Source: Chitinophaga varians (GTDB lineage Bacteria; Bacteroidota; Bacteroidia; Chitinophagales; Chitinophagaceae). Taken from it: a stretch of 64,000 bases of DNA. Of the stretch, positions 1-8,720 are shown in pieces. The translations under genes were made by a program, and so were the position numbers. Below the pieces are notes generated by a model, which had not been told where the DNA came from, searched no databases, and was given only the letters and a program-made list of their open reading frames with translations. The stretch is taken from the NCBI RefSeq assembly GCF_012641275.1, contig NZ_JABAIA010000003.1, positions 186,001-250,000 on the forward strand. The letters run 5' to 3'. Position 1 is the stretch's first letter. Each line of letters opens with the position of its first letter.

Positions 1-35
1 GGTAGCATAGTATAGCTGGTGATTAGGATTCCTTG

Positions 36-1028
36 TCAGTAAGATGCTTTCATGCCGTGTTGGTCCCAGTAACTGATCACCGGGCGGAACGGACCATATT
101 TATGTTGCCGTGCGGAGAAAGTATCTGCGAAAGGTCCCTTGTCATAATCAATAGCCTTTTCCGCTACATGCGGATAGTCATAGTTTTTGACATCGGGACG
201 GGCATGAATGCTGTCATTGTTCACAAACGCCGCGATGTCGAGGGCCTCTTCATCGGTGAGGAACGGTTTGTTCCATGTGGCTTTGTCATAAGGCATATTA
301 GCTTTCAGCCATTGCGCCTGCTTGATCACACGGTGCATGCTGGAGCCGGGCTGATACCCATCAGGGCCCCATAACGGCGGATAGGTATAGGAAACGCCCG
401 CCAGCTGGCCTTCTCCGTCTTTGCCATGACAACGCGCGCAATGTTCCTGGTATAACATTTTTCCTTTCTCCGGGTCTGCGGCGGTATCAGGCAGTTTTAC
501 GGCGAGGTTGTGGCTGCCCTGATGTGGTTTGTCTTTCGGCACAAAACTATTGATCCATCGCAGGTACGCGAGAAACGCCACCATCTCCTTGCTGTCCAGC
601 GGCAGCGGTTTACCATTATGCGGCCGCGTTACACAATTGTTGATCCGCTCTGCGAGCGTTAGCACCTTGCCTTCGCGGGCACGGTACTGCGGATATTCCT
701 GATGGGACAACATCAGGTTGAAGGAGAAAGCTTTGGTGCCTCCGTCCTGGTGACAGTTGGTACAGTTCATTTTATTGCCCAGGTAATGGCCGTTTACACC
801 ATCCGGACCGATATAATAGGCTGTGTTCAGCATCAGCTCACGGCCATAGCGGACCATCTCGCCGTACTTGTCTTTCGGAATGCTGTTGGTGTCAACTTTC
901 AGCAGCTCCGGCATGCTGGTTGCCGGTGACGGTGCTTTGGCGCTGCTGCCGGTATTACAGGACCAGACCATCACAGCTGCAGCTGCTGCCAGGAAACAAC
1001 CGGTACGGATATATTGTGTTGTCGTCAT
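36..1028 (-). CDS. Diheme c-type cytochrome lipoprotein, TsdA-like
   Basis: Likely periplasmic or membrane-anchored electron-transfer protein of 330 aa. The N-terminus is a lipoprotein signal ending in VWSC near residue 24. Two haem-binding CxxCH motifs are visible: CTNCH near residue 90 and CARCH near residue 198, each at the start of a cytochrome c domain. The stretch INNCVTRPHNGKPLP between them resembles the conserved region of thiosulfate dehydrogenase (TsdA)-type diheme cytochromes, so thiosulfate/tetrathionate redox chemistry is possible but not shown. I chose the ATG at 1028; a TTG two codons upstream is the alternative. It lies 18 bp after the arylsulfotransferase-like gene, as the last gene of a minus-strand run headed by sigma/FecR/SusCD. 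The pairing with a sulfotransferase-like protein hints at sulfur or aromatic-compound chemistry (inference). Confidence 0.8.
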   Translation of the reverse strand: MTTTQYIRTGCFLAAAAAVMVWSCNTGSSAKAPSPATSMPELLKVDTNSIPKDKYGEMVRYGRELMLNTAYYIGPDGVNGHYLGNKMNCTNCHQDGGTKAFSFNLMLSHQEYPQYRAREGKVLTLAERINNCVTRPHNGKPLPLDSKEMVAFLAYLRWINSFVPKDKPHQGSHNLAVKLPDTAADPEKGKMLYQEHCARCHGKDGEGQLAGVSYTYPPLWGPDGYQPGSSMHRVIKQAQWLKANMPYDKATWNKPFLTDEEALDIAAFVNNDSIHARPDVKNYDYPHVAEKAIDYDKGPFADTFSARQHKYGPFRPVISYWDQHGMKASY

Positions 1029-1046
1029 AAACAAAAGCTTTATACG

Positions 1047-2177
1047 TTATGGTGCAATGACATAGGGTAATAACTGTGATGCAGTGATGAACTCGGCCCG
1101 GTACGGAATGAAGGTGGTACGTAAAGTCCACAGCGGACGGCCATTACGGCTGGTCAGTATCACGGTGTTGCGTTTTGAACAACATTGTATTACATGATCA
1201 TGGCCCACCAGGTAAGCGCTGCCCATCCTTTCATTAAAAAGATAGGATGGTAATACAGACCGGAGCGTCACCGCGGCCTGCCGGGAACTTTCATGAAGCT
1301 TAAACGCGAGCGTTTGCGATTGCTGGCGCGACACACCGTTGTCGAACAGCATCAGGTCATTGTCGGCGTTGATATGCACGGCGTGGCCCATATCGAATGC
1401 GGCGGAATCAGGAATAGCGAAATCGCCGCCCTTGCCGAACTTCCACATCACTTTGCCGCTTTGTGCATTGATTTTCCAGATCTGCCCGTTGTTGTAGAAG
1501 GAAATCAGGTAATTGCTGTCTTTGTCGAAGCTTAAACTGTTGGCATGCATCCAGTCATGCCGCTCACGCAGGATAGCGGTATCGGTGGTTGGCTTCAAAG
1601 CGTCAAACATGCTCCATTGCCAGCGGCGGTGGCCTTTGCGGTCCAATACCACGATGCCGTCGCTTTTCACGGTGTCCTGTTCGCTGCCGCCCTGAAGAGA
1701 AAGGTCTACTATCTTTTCCACGCTGGTAAGCGCTACGATGGCATCCTTTCCTTTGCGTAACACTTCATGGTGTACGTCTGCGCTAAAATCCTCCTGACCT
1801 TTTTTCAGGTGCAGCAGGGTATCGCCATGCAAATCGATCTCCAGTATTTCATTACCATAACTGGTTGGAAAAGTTTTATCACCGAGAATGCAGAGGAACG
1901 TTTTTTCGCTGGTGAGGTGTGCGGTTTTAAAGCCGGTGCCTTTTACCTGGTGGTACCAGACAATACGTCCTTCGGCATTGACGAGGTAAATCATGCCGGG
2001 ATCATCGCGCTGATTGAGCAGCAGCAAACCGTTTTTAAATTCCTGCGGCAGGTTTTCGCCGGCTATGGTAGTGGCTTTCAACTGGTCCTGCAGTGCAGGG
2101 GGAACATCCATTTTGATGCGGACGGTGTGGGCGGTACAGCTGCATAACAGCAGCAGGCATAACAGGCGTGTGTGCAT
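1047..2177 (-). CDS. Arylsulfotransferase (ASST)-family lipoprotein
   Basis: 376-aa exported protein of the arylsulfotransferase family, a beta-propeller group whose characterised members move sulfate between phenolic compounds through a histidine intermediate. Visible family features are HHEVL near residue 135, the DWMHANSL block near residue 210, an N-G-x-I-W-K-I-N strand and GHAVHI near residue 265. These are candidate catalytic histidine positions. The start at 2177 gives a lipoprotein signal (LLLLCSC); an upstream in-frame start at 2222 would add 15 residues of non-signal character. It follows susD by 54 bp and precedes the diheme cytochrome by 18 bp, so it is probably co-transcribed. 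Substrate is unknown, and many Bacteroidota members of this family have no tested activity. Confidence 0.72.
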   Translation of the reverse strand: MHTRLLCLLLLCSCTAHTVRIKMDVPPALQDQLKATTIAGENLPQEFKNGLLLLNQRDDPGMIYLVNAEGRIVWYHQVKGTGFKTAHLTSEKTFLCILGDKTFPTSYGNEILEIDLHGDTLLHLKKGQEDFSADVHHEVLRKGKDAIVALTSVEKIVDLSLQGGSEQDTVKSDGIVVLDRKGHRRWQWSMFDALKPTTDTAILRERHDWMHANSLSFDKDSNYLISFYNNGQIWKINAQSGKVMWKFGKGGDFAIPDSAAFDMGHAVHINADNDLMLFDNGVSRQQSQTLAFKLHESSRQAAVTLRSVLPSYLFNERMGSAYLVGHDHVIQCCSKRNTVILTSRNGRPLWTLRTTFIPYRAEFITASQLLPYVIAP

Positions 2178-2231
2178 GGCAGTTAGTTGACCGGGATGCG
2201 TGGAGAGCAGGCTGCTCTCCACGCCCGGATA

Positions 2232-3872
2232 TTATTTCCAAAGATCGTTCTGGGTGGCTTTTGGATTGGCATTCAGTTCCCTTGCGGGGATAGGCAATAC
2301 ATAGTGTTTGGCCTTGAAAGTGTTGGCGCCTTGTTTCTCACGGGCTGTCAGGACAGACGCCAGTTGAGCGGCCGATTTGTTCCAGCGGCGCAGGTCATAG
2401 ATCCTGTTTTGTTCGTAGAACATTTCCAGCAGTTTCTGGTGGTCTATTTCTGCTATCAGCTGATCGGCGCCAGGCAGGTCTGCTGCGGTTTTAGGGGCGA
2501 GGCCGGCACGGGTGCGTATCTGGTTGATGTCTGCCAGCGCCAGGCCGGTATTACCGTTTCGGGTGGCTGCTTCTGCGCGCATGAGCAGCACTTCGGCGAA
2601 ACGCATCACGCGATAGTTGGCAGTAGACGGTGTGGCGCCCCAGTAGTTGTCGGCATTGGCCACATTACGCCAGGCGCCGGTGTATTTTTTGATCAGGAAA
2701 CGGCCGTTGGTAACGGTATCGAGTTTGGTGTCCGGATAGAGGCGCAGGATTTTGGCGCGGGCGGAACCCCACAGGTCGTCGAATGTTTTGTTATCGTAGA
2801 AAGTTTTGTCTGCTTCGCCGAGGGTGGAGTATTTCCACATCAGCGTGGCGTACATGCGTTTGTCGAATTTGGTGTCTGAACCGGCAGGACGTGGTTCTTT
2901 TACAAACTGTGACACGAGGTAGTTGGACGGCACATACTTAAACCATCCGCCGCCGGCCGGAGGGCCGATAAACTGCGGGATGTAGTTAAACATCGGCGAG
3001 TTGGCAGTTTCAGCGCCCCACGGGCCATACGGGTCGCCGAGGGGAGCACATACCCATTCAAAGATGGATTCTTTGTTGAACTCGTTGGCATCGGTGAAGT
3101 TGTCCTCAAAATTATCGACAAGGCCGTAGCTGTAGGGCGCCTGTGTGAGCAGTGTCAGCGTGGCTTCAGCCTGTGCGTAGTTCTCCATATAGAGATATGC
3201 TTTGCCGAGGAAACCAATAGCGGCGCCGCTGGTGGCCCTGCCTTGTTCTTTGGGATCGCGTTTTACCGGCAGTTTGTCTTTGGCGGCCGACAGATCGCTG
3301 ACCACCTGTTGCCATACCTGCTCTTTGCTGGCGCAGGGCGCGGCATAGGCGTTGGTGGTTTCCACCGGTTCCGTGCGCAGCGGCACGGCGCCCCAGTTGG
3401 AGGCGAGGATAAAATAGGAGAGGCCACGGAGGAATTTGGCTTCTGCGATATAGATATCTTTTTTGGCGGCATCGATAGGTACCTTATCGATACGCGCCAG
3501 GATCAGGTTAGCGCGATGGATACACTGGTAGGTTTTTTCGAAGATATCGGCGGCATCGCTGTTGTTTTCATCATTGGTATATGATGCAATGGCCCAGGTA
3601 GGCGCTTCTTCGCCGGGGATGGTAAATACATCATCGCCCATGGCATTGATGTCCTGTACGCCGGTGAAGGCGCCCCAGTAGCCATAGAGCGGAAGGCGCA
3701 GCGGGCTGTAAGTGGCGGCCAGCGCCATGCTTAAGCTGCTTTCATCTTTCCAGAAATTAGTTTCGGTGATCCTGTTGGGATCTGTCTGTGTCAGGAAGTC
3801 GCGTTCATTGCAACTGCCGGCCAGCGCCATCGTCAGTGCCAGTGCGCCGATATATTTGATTGATTTTTTCAT
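2232..3872 (-). CDS. RagB/SusD-family outer-membrane lipoprotein
   Basis: 546-aa SusD-like substrate-binding lipoprotein that caps its SusC partner at the cell surface. The signal peptide ends with a lipobox (LAGSC21). The N-terminal SusD region follows (NxWKDESSLSMALAATYSPLR), and the C-terminal RagB/SusD region includes ADINQIRTRAGL and the conserved end YEQNRIYDLRRW and VLPIPARELNANP. The ATG at 3872 is preferred over a TTG three codons upstream because the signal peptide then starts MKKSIKY. It begins 23 bp after the susC stop, a typical tandem arrangement. The SusC partner has an STN domain and is controlled by the sigma/FecR pair at 7410-9452. Confidence 0.95.
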   Translation of the reverse strand: MKKSIKYIGALALTMALAGSCNERDFLTQTDPNRITETNFWKDESSLSMALAATYSPLRLPLYGYWGAFTGVQDINAMGDDVFTIPGEEAPTWAIASYTNDENNSDAADIFEKTYQCIHRANLILARIDKVPIDAAKKDIYIAEAKFLRGLSYFILASNWGAVPLRTEPVETTNAYAAPCASKEQVWQQVVSDLSAAKDKLPVKRDPKEQGRATSGAAIGFLGKAYLYMENYAQAEATLTLLTQAPYSYGLVDNFEDNFTDANEFNKESIFEWVCAPLGDPYGPWGAETANSPMFNYIPQFIGPPAGGGWFKYVPSNYLVSQFVKEPRPAGSDTKFDKRMYATLMWKYSTLGEADKTFYDNKTFDDLWGSARAKILRLYPDTKLDTVTNGRFLIKKYTGAWRNVANADNYWGATPSTANYRVMRFAEVLLMRAEAATRNGNTGLALADINQIRTRAGLAPKTAADLPGADQLIAEIDHQKLLEMFYEQNRIYDLRRWNKSAAQLASVLTAREKQGANTFKAKHYVLPIPARELNANPKATQNDLWK

Positions 3873-3895
3873 TGCGTACAACTTTTTTTGGATGG

Positions 3896-6800
3896 TTAGA
3901 AGGAAAGGTTCAGGCCCAGCAGGAAGGTGCGTGACAGCGGATAGGCGTCCCAGGAGTTGTCCATGCCGCGGGAAAGCGCGCCACCGCCCAGATCGGGGTT
4001 GTAGCCTTTGTATTTGGTAGCGGTGAAGAGGTTTTCAGCGGAGCCAAAAAATCTCACCTTGTCGATACCCCATCTGCCGGTGATAGCGGTGGGCATGCTA
4101 TAACCTAATTCCAGTCGTTTGAAACGGATATAGGAACCGTCTTCCAGCCATCTGTCGCTGTTTTCTCTTTTATTGTTGTTAGGATCAGAGAGGGTGAAAC
4201 GGGGGAAGTTAGAGTGATGTTCCGGTGTCCAGGCATCCAGTACGGCGGTGGACAGGTTGGTTACTTCCGTCATCTTTTCCATCCACTGTCTTCTGCCGTT
4301 ATAGATCTTGTTGCCAGACACGCCTTCAAAGAAGAGGTTCAGGTCGAAGTTTTTATACGACAGGTTAGCGGCCAGGCCCATGGTGATTTTCGGGAAGGGG
4401 CTGCCGACGTTCTGTACGTCCTGGTTATCGATTTTACCGTCACCGTTGTAGTCTACGAAGCGGATATCGCCGGGTTTGGCATCGGGCTGAATAGGATTGC
4501 CGTCTTTGCCTTTGTAGGCATTGACTTCTTCCTGGGAATTAAAGATGCCATCGGTTTTGATGAGGAAGAAGGAGCCAATAGGCGCGCCCACTTTAGCTCT
4601 GGAGATATCGCCAAATTCCTGTCTGCCGGAGCCCACAGTGATAGCGGTCATTTCGTTGGCGGTATGGGAAACGTTGAACATTACGCGGTATTTAAGGCCG
4701 TTGCGGGTTTGGCTGGCATATTCCACGGAAGCTTCGTACCCTTTGTTTTCGATCACGCCGGCATTGAGTGTAGGCGTGCCCGTTTTACCCACAGACAGGG
4801 GGAAGGGTACGCCCAGCAGTACGCCATTGGTTTTTTTATGAAAGACTTCAAAGATGAAGAACAGTTTATTATCGAGGAAGCCTGCATCGATGCCGCCGTT
4901 GACGATTTTGGTTTCTTCCCAGGAAAGGTCGAGGGGAGAAGCGTAGGCGCTGGCGGTGCCGCCGGGCCATAACGTATTGCCCTGTACGTAGTTGATCCCG
5001 CTGGTGATGGCAGACTGTGTGAGGTAGTTGCCGATTTCCTGGTTGCCCAGTACGCCCCAGCTGCCGCGCAGTTTCAGGTTGCTGACCACATTACGCAGGC
5101 TGGAGAAGAAATTTTCATTGTGGATGTTCCAGCCGGCGGAGAAAGAAGGGAAGGAGCCGAACTGGTAGTCGGTCGCAAACCGGGAAGAACCGTCCCTGCG
5201 GATAGATGCGGTGAACAGGTATTTGGAATCGTAGGAATACATCACCCGTCCGAAGGTGGACAGGATAGCGCTGGTGCTGGCGCTGCCGTCATTTTTCTGG
5301 GAGCTGGCGGTACCGGCGCCCAGTACGGAAGTGCCGTCCGGCAGGTCGTTGCGGGAAGCGCTGAAGCCAGAGTAGGTGTTTTTCTGGGCGGTATAACCGG
5401 CTACTGCGTCGATATTATGTTTACCCAGTTTTTTGGTATAGTTCAGGGTATTTTCCACCAGCCAGGAGTTGGCGACGGAACTGCCTTCCTGGAGGTCGGG
5501 CAGGGTGTTGGCGGCGTTGCCGTCATTATAGATGCCGGTATAGGTGCGGGTGTAACCCTGTGTTTCGGTCAGGCCCACGTTGAAGCGGTAGCGCAGCCCT
5601 TCTATCAGTTTCACTTCCACGAAGGCGTTGGCCAGCAGGTTCAGGTCTTTCGCGCTTTTATTGATTTTTTCCAGCAGGGCAACGGGGTTGGACAGATTTT
5701 TCATGTATATCGGTCTTCTGCCGTAGCCGCCGAGGTCTTGTGTAGGATCGTATACCGGTACGGTGGCCGGCATAACGAGGGCGCTGCCTACGAGGCTGTG
5801 TGTCTGGTCGCCGCCGCCGGGAGCGAGGTTGCTGACGCCTCTTTTGATAATAACGGTCTCGCCTACTTTAATTCTGCCTTTTTCGTATTGTGTTTTCACG
5901 CGGAAGTTGGCAGCGGAGTAGTCGGTATTGATCATGGTGCCGTTTTCTTTGAGGTATCCGCCGGAGAGGTTGTAGGTAAAGTTTTTGGAGCCGCCGCTGA
6001 AGTTAACGTTGGTGCGGGCGATGGTGGCCTGGCGGAAGATGGCGTTCTGCCAGTTGGTGTTAACGCCGTTGTAGTCGGGGATGCCGGTCATGTTGGCCTG
6101 CATCAGCTTTGTCCATTGTTCGCCATTGAGGAGGCTCATTCTTTTGGGAACGGACTGCACGCCGAACCAGCTGTCGATTTCCAGTTTGGGCGCTGTTTCT
6201 TTCAGGCCGCCTTTGGTGGTCACGATCACTACGCCGTTGGCCGCGCGGGAGCCGTAGATGCTGGCGGTGGCCGCATCTTTCAGCACTTCGATGGACTCCA
6301 CGTCGTTAGGGCTTACGCCGTCAATGCTGTTGACGAACACACCGTCCACGATAAACAGCGGCGCGTTGTTGCCCAGGGTGCTGAGGCCGCGGATAGTGAT
6401 GTTGAGGCCGGAGCCGGGCGCGCCGCTGGCGGATTCCACGGACACACCAGGAACGCGGCCCTGGATGGCGCTGCTGATATTTTTAGAGACATTGGCGCTG
6501 ATGGTGTTCACGCGAACGGAAGAAACGGAGCCGGTCACATCTTTCCTTTTCTGGGTGCCGTAACCTACCACCACCAGTTCTTCGGTCTGCACCGCTTTCT
6601 GTTGCAGAGTGATATCGAGGGGGCCGGCTTTGGTGACATGTTTTTCGATGGTTTCATATCCGATGAAGGAGATGACGAGGATGCCGCCGCCATCAGGCAG
6701 TTCGAGGGCAAAGTTGCCTTTGGCGTCGGTGCTGGTGCCTTTGGTGCTGCCTTTCAGCTTAACAGAAGCACCTGTCAGCGGTTCGCCGGTGAGGGCGTCG

Positions 6801-7210
6801 GTGATGCGGCCGTATACCGAAATATTGGCGACGGGTTTTACATCGGCGCCATTGGTTTTCACCGACAGGATGATGGTATTGTCCACCACGCTGTAGTTCA
6901 GTTTATTACCTGCAAGGCACTGTGTCATGACATCTTCCAGGCTTGCTTGGCTGGCGGAAACGGATACTTTGTCGGCCGTTTTCAGCATTTCGGTGTTGTA
7001 GAAAAAGGTATAGCCGGTTTGTTTTCTGATTTCCCGGAGCACTTTAGTGAGTGGTACACGGTGCATGTCCAGGGTCAGCTTTTGCGAGTAACCGGTGGCA
7101 CTCACCTGCAGGGCAAGTACCAGCAGCAGAAAAGCAGTTAGCTTCATAACTTTCAGCATTTGCGCGCACACCGGGGACCACCGGTGTTTGACGGCATTTC
7201 TAAATGGCAT
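3896..7210 (-). CDS. SusC-type TonB-dependent transducer with STN domain
   Basis: 1104-aa outer-membrane TonB-dependent transporter. Order of domains: signal region with MKLTAFLLLVLALQVSATG; STN (secretin/TonB short) domain at about 44-115; carboxypeptidase-regulatory-like beta-sandwich at about 130-210; TonB-box-like EELVVVGYGTQ; plug domain at about 220-335 with IRGLSTLGNNAPLFIVDG and the SIYGSRAANGV signature; then the 22-strand barrel ending in an aromatic residue (LGLNLSF). The STN domain is the part that signals to a FecR anti-sigma factor, and a FecR and sigma factor lie directly upstream on the same strand. The start at 7210 gives the long N-terminus common to STN-SusC proteins. The 199-bp gap to fecR holds a predicted antisense RNA on the plus strand. 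Confidence 0.95.
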   Translation of the reverse strand: MPFRNAVKHRWSPVCAQMLKVMKLTAFLLLVLALQVSATGYSQKLTLDMHRVPLTKVLREIRKQTGYTFFYNTEMLKTADKVSVSASQASLEDVMTQCLAGNKLNYSVVDNTIILSVKTNGADVKPVANISVYGRITDALTGEPLTGASVKLKGSTKGTSTDAKGNFALELPDGGGILVISFIGYETIEKHVTKAGPLDITLQQKAVQTEELVVVGYGTQKRKDVTGSVSSVRVNTISANVSKNISSAIQGRVPGVSVESASGAPGSGLNITIRGLSTLGNNAPLFIVDGVFVNSIDGVSPNDVESIEVLKDAATASIYGSRAANGVVIVTTKGGLKETAPKLEIDSWFGVQSVPKRMSLLNGEQWTKLMQANMTGIPDYNGVNTNWQNAIFRQATIARTNVNFSGGSKNFTYNLSGGYLKENGTMINTDYSAANFRVKTQYEKGRIKVGETVIIKRGVSNLAPGGGDQTHSLVGSALVMPATVPVYDPTQDLGGYGRRPIYMKNLSNPVALLEKINKSAKDLNLLANAFVEVKLIEGLRYRFNVGLTETQGYTRTYTGIYNDGNAANTLPDLQEGSSVANSWLVENTLNYTKKLGKHNIDAVAGYTAQKNTYSGFSASRNDLPDGTSVLGAGTASSQKNDGSASTSAILSTFGRVMYSYDSKYLFTASIRRDGSSRFATDYQFGSFPSFSAGWNIHNENFFSSLRNVVSNLKLRGSWGVLGNQEIGNYLTQSAITSGINYVQGNTLWPGGTASAYASPLDLSWEETKIVNGGIDAGFLDNKLFFIFEVFHKKTNGVLLGVPFPLSVGKTGTPTLNAGVIENKGYEASVEYASQTRNGLKYRVMFNVSHTANEMTAITVGSGRQEFGDISRAKVGAPIGSFFLIKTDGIFNSQEEVNAYKGKDGNPIQPDAKPGDIRFVDYNGDGKIDNQDVQNVGSPFPKITMGLAANLSYKNFDLNLFFEGVSGNKIYNGRRQWMEKMTEVTNLSTAVLDAWTPEHHSNFPRFTLSDPNNNKRENSDRWLEDGSYIRFKRLELGYSMPTAITGRWGIDKVRFFGSAENLFTATKYKGYNPDLGGGALSRGMDNSWDAYPLSRTFLLGLNLSF

Positions 7211-7217
7211 AACTTTG
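7187..7217 (+). promoter_or_regulatory. Antisense promoter at the susC start codon
   Basis: TTTG (7187-7190), 19-bp spacer, TAACTTTG (7210-7217): a full match to the Bacteroidota -33/-7 consensus on the plus strand, lying across the start codon of the minus-strand SusC gene. Confidence 0.65.
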
Positions 7218-7222
7218 TTAGG

Positions 7223-7308
7223 TTTTTGGTGAGCAATAAGGCTTTACGACAATTGTTTTTTGTTTACCAGAACTTTCTACCGGGCATGTGGCGACATGTC
7301 CGGTTTTT
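7223..7308 (+). ncRNA. Candidate antisense RNA to the susC leader
   Basis: Predicted about 85-nt plus-strand transcript from the promoter at 7187-7217 to an intrinsic terminator. The terminator is ACCGGGCATGT/ACATGTCCGGT (7279-7289 with 7294-7304; one G-U wobble, GGCG loop) and a run of T to 7308. No plus-strand protein gene lies here, so the hairpin has no other obvious purpose. The RNA would pair with the untranslated leader of the STN-SusC message. The size and position fit the cis-antisense RNAs known from Bacteroides polysaccharide-use loci. Confidence 0.55.
7279..7308 (+). terminator. Intrinsic terminator on the strand opposite susC (first FecR-SusC gap)
   Basis: 11-bp stem with one G-U pair and a GGCG loop, followed by TTTT then C. 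Faces away from every annotated gene on its strand. Confidence 0.7.
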
Positions 7309-7409
7309 CATTTAGGTATTTGGTTATTTGGATATTTAACTATTTTTTGGTTTTCCTTACTGTAGGTTCTGACTCATCTGGCTGATTTCAATGATTAAAT
7401 GACCAAATA

Positions 7410-8624
7410 TCAAAATGACTTAATAGTGATGGTTTTGTTGGTGATGGAATATTGAATACCGGCTGTTTGCAGGATGCGTAAGGCCTGCGACAGGGTAGAC
7501 GTTTTACGGATGGAGCCGGAATAGTGCTGGTCCGGGATATTGCCGTTATAGACCACTTCTACATCGTACCACCGGGCGATCGTCCGCATAATGGAAGGAA
7601 GGTCGTCATCTTCAAATTCAAACATCCCTGTCTTCCAGGCGATGGTTTTATCGACGTCTGCATCGGATACCGTGATACGGTTTTGTCCTTTGGTGATGAC
7701 CGCCTGCTGGGAGGGGGCCAGAACGGCCTGTTGTCCGTCGGGCCGGGACACCATGACTTTCCCGGTGACGAGTGTGGTGGTGATGTTGTTTTCATCGGCA
7801 TAATTCATAACGTTGAAACTGGTGCCTAATACAGTGATTTGCTGGTTGTCGCTGAGCTGTACGTGGAATGGTTGTTGTGCATTGGGGCTGATTTCGAAGT
7901 AGGCTTCCCCGTTAAGGTACACGGTCCGGTCGTTGCCGGCGAACCGGGTAGGGAAGCGCAGGGATGATGCGGCGTTGAGCCAAACCCTGCTGCCGTCGGG
8001 GAGGGTGATCTGGTATTCACCGCCGCGAGGTGTGGCGAGGGTGTTGAACAGTATTTTTTCTGTGGTGTTGCCGGAGTGGTCGTATACCAGGGAGCCCTGG
8101 CCTTTGTTAATACGGGTGCCGTCTTTTTCTTCAAACTGGCTGGCGCCGGTGGAATCGAGGGGGACGGCTGTGCCGTCGGCCAGTGTGAGCATGGCTTTGG
8201 TGGTGCCGGGCTGTACATCATGAATTGGGCGGGCCGTGGCGAGATGTTGCTCACGGTAACGGCTGTATTGGTACCATCCGGTGGCGGCCACCAGTACCAG
8301 CACTGCGGCGGCAGCCCACCAGTAGAGCCGGCGTTGTTGGCCCCGGGCAGGAGGGGTTAAGGCAGCAGGCGCCTGTGCAGTTGTATTGGCAACATGCTCC
8401 CGGAGCAACAACCTGAATTGGCCGACCGCAGCATGCAGCTGTCCCTGTTGCCCGTTGATGGCATCAAATATCTTTCTGGCCTGCTCAAAGGGGGCCTGGC
8501 GGTCGGGGTTCTCCCGTATCCAGTCTTCCCAACGGCGGGTATCTTCCTCGCTCACGCCCATACAGTAGCGGAGGAAGGAATCGTCCTGTAAAAAATCTTC
8601 AGTAGTGGTAAAAGCGTTTTCCAT
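7410..8624 (-). CDS. FecR-family anti-sigma factor
   Basis: 404-aa inner-membrane anti-sigma factor/signal transducer. The cytoplasmic N-terminus (about 1-90) would bind the sigma factor, with one membrane segment at about 93-112 (WWAAAAVLVLVAATGW). The periplasmic FecR domain contains ATPRGGEYQITLPDGSRVWL and YLNGEAYFEI, and the C-terminal DUF4974 region contains FEDDDLPSIMRTIARWYDVEV. Such proteins hold or release the sigma factor according to the STN domain of the cognate SusC. It sits 96 bp downstream of the sigma gene and 199 bp upstream of the STN-SusC gene on the same strand, so the pairing is clear. Specific inducer is unknown. Confidence 0.95.
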   Translation of the reverse strand: MENAFTTTEDFLQDDSFLRYCMGVSEEDTRRWEDWIRENPDRQAPFEQARKIFDAINGQQGQLHAAVGQFRLLLREHVANTTAQAPAALTPPARGQQRRLYWWAAAAVLVLVAATGWYQYSRYREQHLATARPIHDVQPGTTKAMLTLADGTAVPLDSTGASQFEEKDGTRINKGQGSLVYDHSGNTTEKILFNTLATPRGGEYQITLPDGSRVWLNAASSLRFPTRFAGNDRTVYLNGEAYFEISPNAQQPFHVQLSDNQQITVLGTSFNVMNYADENNITTTLVTGKVMVSRPDGQQAVLAPSQQAVITKGQNRITVSDADVDKTIAWKTGMFEFEDDDLPSIMRTIARWYDVEVVYNGNIPDQHYSGSIRKTSTLSQALRILQTAGIQYSITNKTITIKSF

Positions 8625-8720
8625 GACGTGTTGCTATGATATAGTGTGGGGAATCCCCGGTTATTCCCAAAGAATCCCAAAATATTTTTTTCTATATAAG
8701 ATAAAGGGAGATAACGGCCT

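Noticed and set aside
5120..7141. 673-codon open frame on the plus strand
   Set aside because: It is antisense to the well-supported STN-SusC gene, glycine/valine-rich with no recognisable domain, a typical mirror frame of a GC-rich coding strand.
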